Shown here piece after piece: positions 56,510-64,000 of a DNA stretch of 64,000 nucleotides; position 1 is the first letter of the stretch, and each line of letters begins with the position of its first letter. The DNA is taken from NCBI GenBank assembly GCA_963759155.1, contig CAVWXX010000001.1:1-64000 (forward strand), written 5' to 3'. Made by a program: the position numbers and the translations under genes. Origin of the DNA: SZUA-36 sp963759155. Lineage in GTDB: Bacteria > Pseudomonadota > Gammaproteobacteria > Xanthomonadales > SZUA-36. Under the pieces are notes generated by a model. It made no database searches. It worked only from the letters and a program-made list of their open reading frames with translations, and had not been told where the DNA came from.

Positions 56510-57253
56510 TTATTCAGAGAGCGTTTCCATTGACTCAAGCCGCTGACGTAACTGCTCCGGCGGCATGTAGCCGGGTATCAATGTCCCGTCACTTGTTAAA
56601 ATTGCCGGTGTTCCCGTTACACCCACCTCACGACCGAGTTCATATTGGTCTGCAATCGGGTTGGGACACTTCTGCGGTTCCGGGTCGGTACCGTTCTTCG
56701 CCAGTGTCAATGCCTCTCGCTGATCATCGGAACACCATACGGAAACAAACTTGTCATAGGAATCAGAGCCAATACCGGCACGTGGAAAGGCCATGTAATG
56801 TATCGCGATACCCTGCTCATTGTAGCCGGACATCTCGTTGTGCAATTTTCTGCAGTAACCGCAATCAATATCGGTGAAAACGAGTAAATCATATTTCGGC
56901 TTTTCCGGTGAAAACGTGATTTGCTCATCGAGTTTGACGTCCGTTAAAAGGCTCAGGCGAATACCAGACTTGGCCTGATCCGTAATATTGGCCTTGGTAT
57001 CGATATCCATGATCTGACCCTGCAGCAGGTACTGGCCGTCAGAGGTCACGTAAACGATGTCACTGTTGATCTGGACCTGTAATACACCTGCGATGGGTGT
57101 TTCCGAAACTGCGATGGTTTTCGCATTGGGAACCAGGGACCGTATTTTGGCCTCAACGGCATCGAAAGCCTGTTCGTCGTTTGCGCTGGTATTCACTACC
57201 ATCAGCATCAAACAGGTACCTAAAGCCGCAAATAACAGCTGTAAACGATTCAT
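56510..57253 (-). CDS. dsbC: Periplasmic disulfide isomerase DsbC
   Basis: DsbC reshuffles wrong disulfides in the periplasm. The 247-residue product starts MNRLQLLFAALGTCLMLMVV (signal peptide ending SANDEQA) and has an N-terminal dimerisation domain. The thioredoxin fold has active site CGYC in FTDIDCGYCRKLH, a structural cysteine pair (VWCSDD, PQKCPNP), and the cis-Pro loop VTGTPAIL. The start at 57253 is chosen because the signal peptide begins there; an in-frame start 16 codons upstream is less likely. The xerD-dsbC pairing is common. Confidence 0.95.
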   Translation of the reverse strand: MNRLQLLFAALGTCLMLMVVNTSANDEQAFDAVEAKIRSLVPNAKTIAVSETPIAGVLQVQINSDIVYVTSDGQYLLQGQIMDIDTKANITDQAKSGIRLSLLTDVKLDEQITFSPEKPKYDLLVFTDIDCGYCRKLHNEMSGYNEQGIAIHYMAFPRAGIGSDSYDKFVSVWCSDDQREALTLAKNGTDPEPQKCPNPIADQYELGREVGVTGTPAILTSDGTLIPGYMPPEQLRQRLESMETLSE

Positions 57254-57353
57254 TTTTTTCTCCGATCTAATGTTATCCCTGTGCCTGAGTGCATTTGACA
57301 TGTATGTGGGAAAAAGTTCAACCCATAAAATCAGGAATCTTTCTCTTGTTTAA

Positions 57354-58280
57354 CTAACCACGCGGGTGATGGGCCTCATGCATGCGTTTTAAACCTTCGC
57401 GGGCAATGTGAGTATAGATTTGCGTGGTTGAGAGATCACTGTGACCAAGCAATAGTTGCACGACCCGCAAGTCAGCGCCGTGGTTCAGCAGGTGGGTTGC
57501 AAACGAGTGACGCAACATATGAGGTGACAGCTTGTTCGGGATATCGCACATCCCGGCATACCGTCGCACCATGTACCAAAACGCCTGGCGTGTCATTCCG
57601 GATTTTCGGGTGGTGACAAACACGCTGTCGGTCTGAACGCCCTGCAGGATTTCAGGCCGACCGCTCGCCAGGTAGGTTTTCAGACTCTCATGTGCTTCGT
57701 CTCCGATGGGCACCAGTCTTTCTTTTTGTCCTTTACCAATCACCCGCACTACACCCTGGTTCAAATTGATGTTGGATAGTTCCAGGCCGACCAATTCGCT
57801 TACCCGTAAGCCGGTCGCGTACATCAACTCCAGCATGGCCTTGTCGCGCTGACCCAGCATGGTGTCTGTATCAGGTGCTGCGAGCAACGATTCAACCTGC
57901 ACCTCGCTTATGGCCTTGGGCAAACCACGGCCGGTTTTCGGACTTTCGATCAATGCCACAGGATCACTGTCTATTTTCCCTTCACGCACCAGCCATCGGT
58001 AGAACTGGCGATAAGCTGAAAGGTAACGTGACAAGGATCGGGGGCTTTTGCCCTGCTGCATCTCGCTTGCAAGAACTGCCAACAAATCCTCACGAGCCGC
58101 GTCCTGCAAAGAACGACCCCGTGCAGCAAGCCGGTTTTGTAAGTTCAACAGATCGTGACGATAGCTTTGCAGACTGTTGTCGCTGAGGCCCCGCTCAGCC
58201 CAGAGGTTATCCAGGAACCGCTCGACCAGCGGGCTTTCCTTTACACCGCGGGTCTGATCTTGCGAACCGGTGTTCACCAT
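57354..58280 (-). CDS. xerD: Site-specific tyrosine recombinase XerD
   Basis: XerD with XerC resolves chromosome dimers at dif under FtsK control. The 308-residue protein has an N-terminal SAM-like DNA-binding domain (VERFLDNLWAERGLSDNSL). The catalytic domain carries R in ATGLRVSELVGL, H-x-x-R in PHMLRHSFATHLLNHG, H in LLGHSDLSTTQIY and the nucleophile Tyr in TQIYTH. XerD rather than XerC is inferred from the neighbouring dsbC. No dif site was found in the window. Confidence 0.94.
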   Translation of the reverse strand: MVNTGSQDQTRGVKESPLVERFLDNLWAERGLSDNSLQSYRHDLLNLQNRLAARGRSLQDAAREDLLAVLASEMQQGKSPRSLSRYLSAYRQFYRWLVREGKIDSDPVALIESPKTGRGLPKAISEVQVESLLAAPDTDTMLGQRDKAMLELMYATGLRVSELVGLELSNINLNQGVVRVIGKGQKERLVPIGDEAHESLKTYLASGRPEILQGVQTDSVFVTTRKSGMTRQAFWYMVRRYAGMCDIPNKLSPHMLRHSFATHLLNHGADLRVVQLLLGHSDLSTTQIYTHIAREGLKRMHEAHHPRG

Positions 58281-58424
58281 CTCCCCCTGAGCTGTTCTTC
58301 ATGTTTTAATTTACCCATGCCACGAATGATAACTTAAACATTTGAACAATTATGGTATAGATGGGATAGCCTGTGAGTTGCTATCAGGCAAATACTCATT
58401 CTGACTGGAAAAGAGACTTACATT

Positions 58425-58865
58425 TTGCAATCAAATCAATCCCCGCTGCCGGTCAATATTCACTACTGTCCATTTCCGCGAAGGCTGTTGGCAATGCTGT
58501 ATGACGCGCTCATCTTACTGGGTTTACTGATCGTGGCAGCCGCAATAGCACTTCCTTTTGGCAATGTTCAGAAGGTAGCCTTTCAAGATTTCTGGTTCAC
58601 ACTCTGGTTGCTCCTGGTTTGTTTTGCCTACCTCGCCGGCTGCTGGCGATACGGTGGTATGACCGTGGGCATGCGTGCCTGGCGGATCAAGCTCATCAGT
58701 GCTGATGCCCGGAAGGTATCCTGGGCCAGGTGCCTGTTGCGGTTCCTGGTTGGTATCGTCTCGTGCGGTGTTTTTGGTCTCGGTATTCTCTGGGCGCTGG
58801 GTGATTCAAAAAACCGGGGCTGGCATGATCTGGCTGCCCGTACGCTGCTCATCAAAACCCGCTAG
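58425..58865 (+). CDS. RDD family membrane protein
   Basis: A 146-residue membrane protein with three hydrophobic segments. The family marks are PRRLLAMLYDALILLGLLIV with the R-D spacing, GGMTVGMRAWRIKLIS, and DSKNRGWHDLAARTLLI. RDD proteins have been linked to ion or small-molecule transport, but no role is established. The start is TTG at 58425 with AAGAG upstream. The usual N-terminal residues before PRRLLA are short, so the true start could differ. It is divergent from xerD. Confidence 0.85.
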   Translation: MQSNQSPLPVNIHYCPFPRRLLAMLYDALILLGLLIVAAAIALPFGNVQKVAFQDFWFTLWLLLVCFAYLAGCWRYGGMTVGMRAWRIKLISADARKVSWARCLLRFLVGIVSCGVFGLGILWALGDSKNRGWHDLAARTLLIKTR

Positions 58866-58943
58866 TGTAGTTTCCTGTATTAAACAGCGATTAAGAGCCC
58901 CACAAAAGCTTCAAGAAAAGGTGCAGTTCGCAGTGTGCGTGGC

Positions 58944-59043
58944 GGTGTGGTGTTGCCCTGTAAGGGACACGCTCAAGCCATCCATGGCCGCTCGATAATT
59001 TGTTCCCGACAAATTACGGTCCCATACAGCGCTACACCACACC
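58944..59043. repeat. Palindromic element E2, same family as E1
   Basis: The arms 58944-58968 and 59019-59043 are inverted copies at about 22 of 25 positions (GGTGTGGTGT with ACACCACACC). The interior has two hairpins: GCCA with TGGC around TCCA, and AATTTGT with ACAAATT around TCCCG (7 bp). The linkers CTCAAGC, CTCGATA and TACGGTC match those of E1 at 18055-18163, though the arms are unrelated. Short reading frames across it are not genes. Confidence 0.6.
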
Positions 59044-59091
59044 CCCTGAAAACAGTGTGCGAGCCCGACGAAGTGCTGGTGTTCGATGCGT

Positions 59092-59286
59092 GGCCGATGG
59101 TTTGCCTGATGGGGTGACCTCGCAGCGCCGAACAACCGGGTCGTCAGGGGAGAAATGGGCGGGATGCCCATTTCAGGCCGCCCAGGACACGATGTCCTGT
59201 AAGGCCGGCCCCGTTAAGACGACCCGAATGTGAGGGTAGCCCGCAGGGCCGCGAAGCCGGGAACCCCATCAGGTAAACCATTGGCC
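59092..59286. repeat. Nested palindromic element E3
   Basis: The outer arms 59092-59115 and 59262-59286 match as inverted copies at about 22 of 24 positions (GGCC.ATGGTTT.CCTGATGG). Inside, CGGGTCGTC (59137-59145) pairs with GACGACCCG (59218-59226). Innermost are perfect hairpins GAAATGGGC with GCCCATTTC (59152-59174) and AGGACA with TGTCCT (59184-59198). On the minus strand the first loop reads ATCCC, like the TCC loops of E1/E2. The rest of the 58866-59302 gap shows nothing else. Confidence 0.6.
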
Positions 59287-59302
59287 GGGCAGCAAGCCTT
59301 CT

Positions 59303-60388
59303 TCAGGCTGACCTGCGCAAGACAGTAACCGCAATGACCATCAATACGACGGACGGAATCGCCGTACTGAAAGCAACTGAAAGCGAATAAGCCGTTGCAA
59401 GGTTTTGCATGGCCGCATTAATCAGCATGAACAAACCACCAAGCGTCATGCCGACAAAAAGCCTGAAACCCTGATTGTGATGACGCGAAGACCCGAAAAC
59501 GAAAGGCATACCCGCCAGTACCAGCGCAATAATCGACAGCGGGTACATGAGTTTTTCCCAAAATGCGGACTGATAGATCCTGTCATCCAGACCATTGCGT
59601 TGCAGATACCCCAACTGGTCCCACAAAGCCCGCATTGACAGGTAAAACGGGCGAGTCACAGCCGATTCCAGCAACTCCGGCTTGACGCGGGAGACCCAGG
59701 GTGTTCGTTCAACATTGGTGGAAGTCACAGATGTCTCGGCGATATCTATGATCGAAACACCTTCAAGTGTCCACTGTGTTCCATCAAAAAACGCACTGTC
59801 AGCACGGGTAATCTTTTGCAGACCGGCAAACCCGTCGAAATGATGGATTTCTATTTCCTGAAAATTAATCGACTGCTGTCCACGGTCGGCAGTCAGTAAT
59901 GGTCGCCGAATATTAACGATATCACTCCCGTCCCTGATCCACATACCGGACGTACCACCAATAATGACCTGCCCGACAAGTTGATTGAGTCTGAATGCAC
60001 GTGCCTGTTGCTCCGCATCCGGTGCAATCCACTCCCCGATGGCCATCACAGGTATCGTAATCGACAAAGTTCCGGCCATTGCCGCTGCCGCCAACCTCAA
60101 CCGGGAAACCCCGGAGACCCGAAAAGCGACCAGCTCATTTGCACCGGCAAGACCACCAATACCCAGTAGCGAACCCATCAAAGCTGATACCGGGAAAATC
60201 TCGTAAGCCAGTCTCGGGCTTGTTTGCAAGACGAACCAGAACGCATCGGAGGCGCCGTAGTTGGCCGTCGTGTCCCGCAACTCACCAAGCACACTGAACA
60301 TCATCATCAGTAAGGTCAGGCTGACCCATACGAGCAGTATGCCCAGAATGGCTGTCTTGCCGATATATCTGTCTACATGCTTAATCAA
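59303..60388 (-). CDS. lptG: LPS export permease LptG
   Basis: LptG pairs with LptF as the permease that extracts lipopolysaccharide from the inner membrane. The 361-residue protein starts LIKHVDRYIGKTAILGILLV and has six membrane segments around a periplasmic beta-jellyroll domain. I set the start at TTG (60388), which makes a TTGA overlap with the lptF stop; an ATG 15 codons upstream would lie inside lptF. LptB, LptC and LptA are not in the window. Confidence 0.93.
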   Translation of the reverse strand: MIKHVDRYIGKTAILGILLVWVSLTLLMMMFSVLGELRDTTANYGASDAFWFVLQTSPRLAYEIFPVSALMGSLLGIGGLAGANELVAFRVSGVSRLRLAAAAMAGTLSITIPVMAIGEWIAPDAEQQARAFRLNQLVGQVIIGGTSGMWIRDGSDIVNIRRPLLTADRGQQSINFQEIEIHHFDGFAGLQKITRADSAFFDGTQWTLEGVSIIDIAETSVTSTNVERTPWVSRVKPELLESAVTRPFYLSMRALWDQLGYLQRNGLDDRIYQSAFWEKLMYPLSIIALVLAGMPFVFGSSRHHNQGFRLFVGMTLGGLFMLINAAMQNLATAYSLSVAFSTAIPSVVLMVIAVTVLRRSA

Positions 60389-61470
60389 GTCGAATTTGCC
60401 TTCACAGGAAAACGCCCTTGCCGCCGTATCCATACAAAACTGATGATGAGGAAAACCACGTGAACCCACCACATACCGATATAGGTTGGAATAGTCCCAT
60501 CTATCACCCAGGACCGGCAAAGGTAGAGTAAATTGCCATAAATAATGTAAACCAGGATACCAAGCACAACCCTGACCCCCCTGCCCTCACGTGGTTCGGA
60601 ATGCGCGAGCGGAATGGCCAATAAACCCAAAATAATGACACTGATGGCGGGGGACAAACGCCATTGAAGTTCTGCCACGGATTCCATATCACCCCTATGA
60701 AAGAGTTCCGTCGACGAAACTGAGTCGATCTTGGTCTTTTTTCTTTTTCGGAATTCCGGTTCCGGTAACCGCAAGTCATTGCGGGCAAAACTCAGGACGC
60801 GCAAATCAAGCTGGCCCGGGGCAACATCAGTTACATTGCCGTCTTCAAGAATCAGGTAACGGTCGCCTGTTTTTGAATCCATCCAGTAGCGTCCCTTCTG
60901 GGCCACCCACACCTGCTCTCTTTCCTCACCACGCTGCTTGATAAAGATATTCTTGAGCGTGCTGCCGTCCTCATCAATGGCTTCAGCGTATATAATCAAC
61001 TCACCCTGGCGGAGAACGTGAAACTTACCTGCCTGCAAACCCCAAACGGCGGCAGAACGAAACGCCTTTTCCAGTTGCTCTTCGGCCATGCGTGCCGTGG
61101 TGGGCGCGACCGACAAACCCAATACCAGCAGTGCGGCTGCCATGGGAACAAGCAGACTCAAAAGTGGTTTTAAAAGTTTTCTCCAGTCGAAACCACTGGA
61201 GCGCATGACGGCCATTTCCTGATCACGGTAGAAACGCCCCAAACCCCACATAACGGCGACAAAACCTGCCAGTGGTAAAATATTACCCAGTATTTCCGGC
61301 ATATGCAGCAGCAACTGAATACCTAAAAGCCCGGCAGGAATCCGGCCTCCCGCTATACCCTTGAGCACGTCACTCAGGTAAGCCCCCAGCAAAACGATGA
61401 TAAGCACAGTGCTTACAGCCAATGCGGTCCAGAACCACTCACGGAATATATATTTCTGCAGTATGCTCAA
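60385..61470 (-). CDS. lptF: LPS export permease LptF
   Basis: LptF is the partner permease of LptG. The 361-residue protein begins SILQKYIFREWFWTALAVST and has YRDQEMAVMRSSGFDWRKLL (coupling helix), a periplasmic domain (FHVLRQGELIIYAEAIDED), and ELQWRLSPAISVIILGLLAI near the last membrane segments. The start appears to be TTG at 61470. The divergent lptF-pepA arrangement is widespread in Gammaproteobacteria. Confidence 0.94.
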   Translation of the reverse strand: MSILQKYIFREWFWTALAVSTVLIIVLLGAYLSDVLKGIAGGRIPAGLLGIQLLLHMPEILGNILPLAGFVAVMWGLGRFYRDQEMAVMRSSGFDWRKLLKPLLSLLVPMAAALLVLGLSVAPTTARMAEEQLEKAFRSAAVWGLQAGKFHVLRQGELIIYAEAIDEDGSTLKNIFIKQRGEEREQVWVAQKGRYWMDSKTGDRYLILEDGNVTDVAPGQLDLRVLSFARNDLRLPEPEFRKRKKTKIDSVSSTELFHRGDMESVAELQWRLSPAISVIILGLLAIPLAHSEPREGRGVRVVLGILVYIIYGNLLYLCRSWVIDGTIPTYIGMWWVHVVFLIISFVWIRRQGRFPVKANST

Positions 61471-61512
61471 TCTTAATATCTTCGCTATTAGTATCTTCGC
61501 TGATAAATCTAG

Positions 61513-61539
61513 TAGAATGCCTGATTCAGTCGCATTCTA
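61513..61539. promoter_or_regulatory. Divergent promoter region of lptFG and pepA
   Basis: TAGAATGC (61513-61520) and GCATTCTA (61532-61539) are an 8-bp inverted repeat, so each strand carries TAGAAT, a good sigma-70 -10 element, facing outward. Clear -35 hexamers are not visible. A direct repeat TATCTTCGCT lies on the lptF side. The symmetric pair suggests either two overlapping promoters or an operator. Confidence 0.45.
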
Positions 61540-61601
61540 GCAGCGTTACCGGACTCACTGGCTATTTTCACGACCAGAGTTCGTCAAAGGACCCAAAAAC
61601 A

Positions 61602-63074
61602 ATGAAATTTACACTAGACCAAACTCTGGCAACAGACATTAAAACCGATTGCCTGGTTATCGGTGTTTTTGAGAAAGCACCTCTGCATGGATCTGCCCAA
61701 TTGATTGACCAGGCCAGTGATGGCGCATTACAACGCTTGATCAAGAGTGGGGATGTCAGCACCGACTGGAAAGACACGACGCTGCTGCATGGTTTAAATG
61801 GCGTCGCCGCGAAACGAATTCTTGTTTTGGGTTGTGGCGAAGCAGAGAAATTCAGTCCGGTACGTTATGACAAAGTTTGCTGGAGTGCAGGTGCATTCCT
61901 GAAAAGTCATATCACCGCCAACGCACATATCTGTCTGCATGAAGTCGAGGTCGATCAAACGAGCAATGACTGGCGTTTACGTCAGGCTGCGGTCAACCTG
62001 GCCAGGGCTAACTACCAATACACGACCACCAAAGACAACAAAGACGATGACAGGAAGCCCTTAACCAGTGCTTCATTCAACGCTGCCAATGAGGCGCAGG
62101 CTGCCCTGAAGGAAGCCAGCGGTCTTGCCAAGGGCTACCTGCGCTCAATGGAACTTGGCAACCTGCCACCCAATATCTGCAGCCCTGCCTACCTGGCAGA
62201 GATTGCCGGTGAGATCGCGAAAAATTACAGGAATGTCAGTTTAGAGGTCCTCGATGAAGATCAAATGACTGAACTCAAGATGTCAGCCTTGCTGGCAGTC
62301 GGCCGTGGCAGCAAGTACGGATCAAAGCTGATAATTCTTAAGTACCACGGCAAAGATGAAACCAGCCGGCCTACCGTATTGGTTGGCAAAGGCATTACCT
62401 TCGACAGCGGTGGCCTTTCCCTGAAGCCCGGACCGAACATGGAGCAAATGAAGTTTGATATGGGCGGTGCGGCCAGCGTAATCGGCGCATTTGAAGCCTG
62501 CGTTGACATGCAACTGCCGATAAACCTGTTCTGTGTGGTAGCCGCTGCCGAAAACATGCCCGGTGGTAATGCCTACCGTCCCGGCGATGTACTCACTTCG
62601 ATGTCAGGCAAGACCATCGAGGTCCTCAATACCGACGCGGAGGGCCGCCTGGTTCTGTGTGACGCACTGACCTACAGCCAACGCTTTAAGCCGACAGCTT
62701 TGATCGATGTGGCCACACTGACGGGTGCAGCCGTGGTCGCACTCGGGCATCATGCATCGGTCATCATGAGTAAGCACGATGATCTTGTAGATGAACTGAT
62801 TGACGCCGGTAATACAGCTGTTGACCGTGGCTGGCGCCTGCCCATATGGGATGATTATCAGCCACAGCTCAAGTCCGAATATGCGGATATGAAGAATGTC
62901 GGTGGCATGGCAGCTGGCAGCATCACCGCCGGCTGCTTCCTTTCGCGCTTTACCGAAGACCAGCGATGGGCCCATGTCGACTGCGCCGGATCCACCTGGA
63001 TTTGGGGCGGGGATAAAGGATCAACCGGCCGACCCGTTGGTCTGCTGACCCAGTTTCTGATCAACCAGGCCTGA
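61602..63074 (+). CDS. pepA: Leucyl aminopeptidase PepA (M17)
   Basis: PepA removes N-terminal residues from peptides; in E. coli it also binds DNA in Xer recombination at cer and in carAB control. The 490-residue protein has the metal-binding motifs VGKGITFDSGGLSLKPG, MKFDMGGAASVIGA and the M17 signature NTDAEGRLVLCDALTY. The start MKFTLDQTLATDIKTD at 61602 is where homology begins. xerD is encoded about 3.3 kb away. Confidence 0.96.
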   Translation: MKFTLDQTLATDIKTDCLVIGVFEKAPLHGSAQLIDQASDGALQRLIKSGDVSTDWKDTTLLHGLNGVAAKRILVLGCGEAEKFSPVRYDKVCWSAGAFLKSHITANAHICLHEVEVDQTSNDWRLRQAAVNLARANYQYTTTKDNKDDDRKPLTSASFNAANEAQAALKEASGLAKGYLRSMELGNLPPNICSPAYLAEIAGEIAKNYRNVSLEVLDEDQMTELKMSALLAVGRGSKYGSKLIILKYHGKDETSRPTVLVGKGITFDSGGLSLKPGPNMEQMKFDMGGAASVIGAFEACVDMQLPINLFCVVAAAENMPGGNAYRPGDVLTSMSGKTIEVLNTDAEGRLVLCDALTYSQRFKPTALIDVATLTGAAVVALGHHASVIMSKHDDLVDELIDAGNTAVDRGWRLPIWDDYQPQLKSEYADMKNVGGMAAGSITAGCFLSRFTEDQRWAHVDCAGSTWIWGGDKGSTGRPVGLLTQFLINQA

Positions 63075-63101
63075 TAAGCCCGGCACCGGGATTTCCAGGT
63101 C

Positions 63102-63554
63102 TTGTCCGGCCAAACCTCACAAGCCAGACCCTGCCAGGTGGATTTTTACCTGCTCGGAGAGTCATCACCAGGCGCGGCCAAACTCGCATGCCGCCTGGCG
63201 TTGATGGCTTTGGAAAGAAAACAGAAGATTTTTATCATCACGGACTCTGACACAACGGCAAAACAGCTTGACAAGCTGATGTGGCAATACCCGGAAGGCC
63301 GGTTTTTACCACATGCCATGATCGATGATCGGGATTCCGCCAAGGCGCCGGTACAAATTGGTACGCTTTCAGGCTTGAATCCGGCAGATGTGGTCATTAA
63401 TCTTTGCCACGAGGCTATTCCTCAACCGGAAAGATTCAGCCGCGTGCTGGAGATTGTTCCTTACGCCGATGACGAAAAGGCAGCTTCAAGAGTGAAATTC
63501 AGAATCTACCGCAACCTGGGCCTCGACCCCCAGACCCACGAGATCAACATATAA
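63102..63554 (+). CDS. holC: DNA polymerase III chi subunit
   Basis: Chi binds SSB and links it to the clamp loader through psi. The 150-residue reading has the family start VDFYLLGESSPGAAKLACRL, KIFIITDSDTTAKQLDKLMW, FLPHAMIDD and PVQIGTLSG. The start is uncertain: TTG at 63102, or GTG at 63138 just before DFYLL, which would fit family length better. It overlaps valS (TAATG), and pepA-holC-valS is a conserved gammaproteobacterial order. Confidence 0.93.
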   Translation: MSGQTSQARPCQVDFYLLGESSPGAAKLACRLALMALERKQKIFIITDSDTTAKQLDKLMWQYPEGRFLPHAMIDDRDSAKAPVQIGTLSGLNPADVVINLCHEAIPQPERFSRVLEIVPYADDEKAASRVKFRIYRNLGLDPQTHEINI

Positions 63555-64000
63555 TGGATAAGAGTTATCAACCAGATGCCATCGAGGGACGCTGGTACAA
63601 AGAGTGGGAAGAAAAAGGCTACTTCTCACCTAACCAGGATACACAACCCTACTGCATCATGCTGCCGCCACCCAATGTGACCGGCAACCTGCATATGGGC
63701 CACGCTTTCCAGGACACCATCATGGATGTCCTGTCACGTTTTCACCGCATGCAGGGCGAATCCGTCTTGTGGCAACCTGGCATGGACCATGCCGGTATCG
63801 CCACGCAGATGGTGGTTGAACGTCAACTGGGAGAAGACGGCATTTCCCGTCACGATATCGGCAGGGAAAAATTTGTCGAAGCCGTTTGGGACTGGAAGAA
63901 GGAGTCTGGCGGCCAGATTGAAAAACAAATGCGTCGCCTGGGTGCATCTGTAGACTGGGAGAACGACCGGTTTACGATGGATGAAGACCTGTCGAACGCG
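63554..64000 (+). CDS. valS: Valyl-tRNA synthetase, 3' partial
   Basis: The first 149 codons of ValS, which charges tRNA-Val. The ATG overlaps the holC stop. The class I signature HMGH is in PPPNVTGNLHMGHAFQDT, and PGMDHAGIATQMVVERQL and RLGASVDWENDRFTMDE match the family. The KMSKS motif, editing domain and C-terminus lie beyond the window. Confidence 0.97.
   Translation, partial: MDKSYQPDAIEGRWYKEWEEKGYFSPNQDTQPYCIMLPPPNVTGNLHMGHAFQDTIMDVLSRFHRMQGESVLWQPGMDHAGIATQMVVERQLGEDGISRHDIGREKFVEAVWDWKKESGGQIEKQMRRLGASVDWENDRFTMDEDLSNA

Noticed and set aside
58911..59233. Several short reading frames on both strands between the RDD gene and lptG
   Set aside because: They coincide with palindromic elements E2 and E3, and their codons just mirror the repeats.
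1..64000. tRNA, rRNA, insertion sequences, prophage genes
   Set aside because: None of the usual sequence signatures or transposase/integrase motifs was seen; XerD is the housekeeping recombinase.

Overview
The window is a piece of a gammaproteobacterial chromosome. It shows a complete-looking division and cell wall (dcw) cluster for meso-DAP peptidoglycan, LpxC, LptF/LptG, LpoA, the glyA-nrdR-rib-nusB-thiL-pgpA block, and a type II secretion system. The secretion genes follow the Xanthomonas (Xps) order E-F-G-H-I-J-K-L-M-N-D, so an affinity to Xanthomonadales or related marine lineages is plausible. I cannot name the species. I saw no tRNA, rRNA, CRISPR array, transposase or phage gene.

Layout. 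1-1180: a badly frameshifted polyprenyl-phosphate sugar-1-phosphate transferase, cut by the window start. 1337-17774 (minus): mraZ-rsmH-ftsL-ftsI-murE-murF-mraY-ftsW-murG-murC-ddl-ftsQ-ftsA-ftsZ-lpxC, mostly joined by 4-nt start/stop overlaps, with a MraZ-type promoter and operator in front. murD is absent from its usual place between mraY and ftsW. 17854-18590: a gene-free stretch holding palindromic and tandem structured repeats. 18591-18950: rnpB. 19055-21947: rsmI, divergent from lpoA-yraN. 21968-29069 (minus): glyA, nrdR, riboflavin genes, nusB, thiL, pgpA. 29263-30930: ettA. 30964-37432 (minus): a surface-polysaccharide locus with a periplasmic PPIase, a Wzm/Wzt ABC exporter, two family 2 glycosyltransferases, a methyltransferase and an epimerase-like protein. 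37517-40376: two secreted proteins of unknown role. 40523-51712 (minus): a lipoprotein and the type II secretion operon. 51840-58280 (minus): an exosortase-associated-like membrane protein, purL, dsbC, xerD. 58425-58865: an RDD membrane protein. 58866-59302: a second gene-free stretch with palindromes. 59303-61470 (minus): lptF-lptG, divergent from pepA-holC-valS (valS is cut by the window end).

How the genes work together: most of the window serves the envelope. It covers peptidoglycan precursors and septation (dcw, lpoA), lipid A and LPS transport (lpxC, lptFG), polysaccharide export (wzm/wzt), protein secretion (gsp) and periplasmic folding (dsbC, PPIase). Riboflavin, glycine/one-carbon and purine genes supply metabolism.

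Two things stand out. First, single-base indels break several genes, including the essential lpxC, and several fall in short G/C or T runs. This looks more like consensus error than decay. Second, the two gene-free regions carry repeat families whose outer arms differ in sequence yet stay complementary, around conserved cores. That is a sign of a structured element I cannot assign to a known class.
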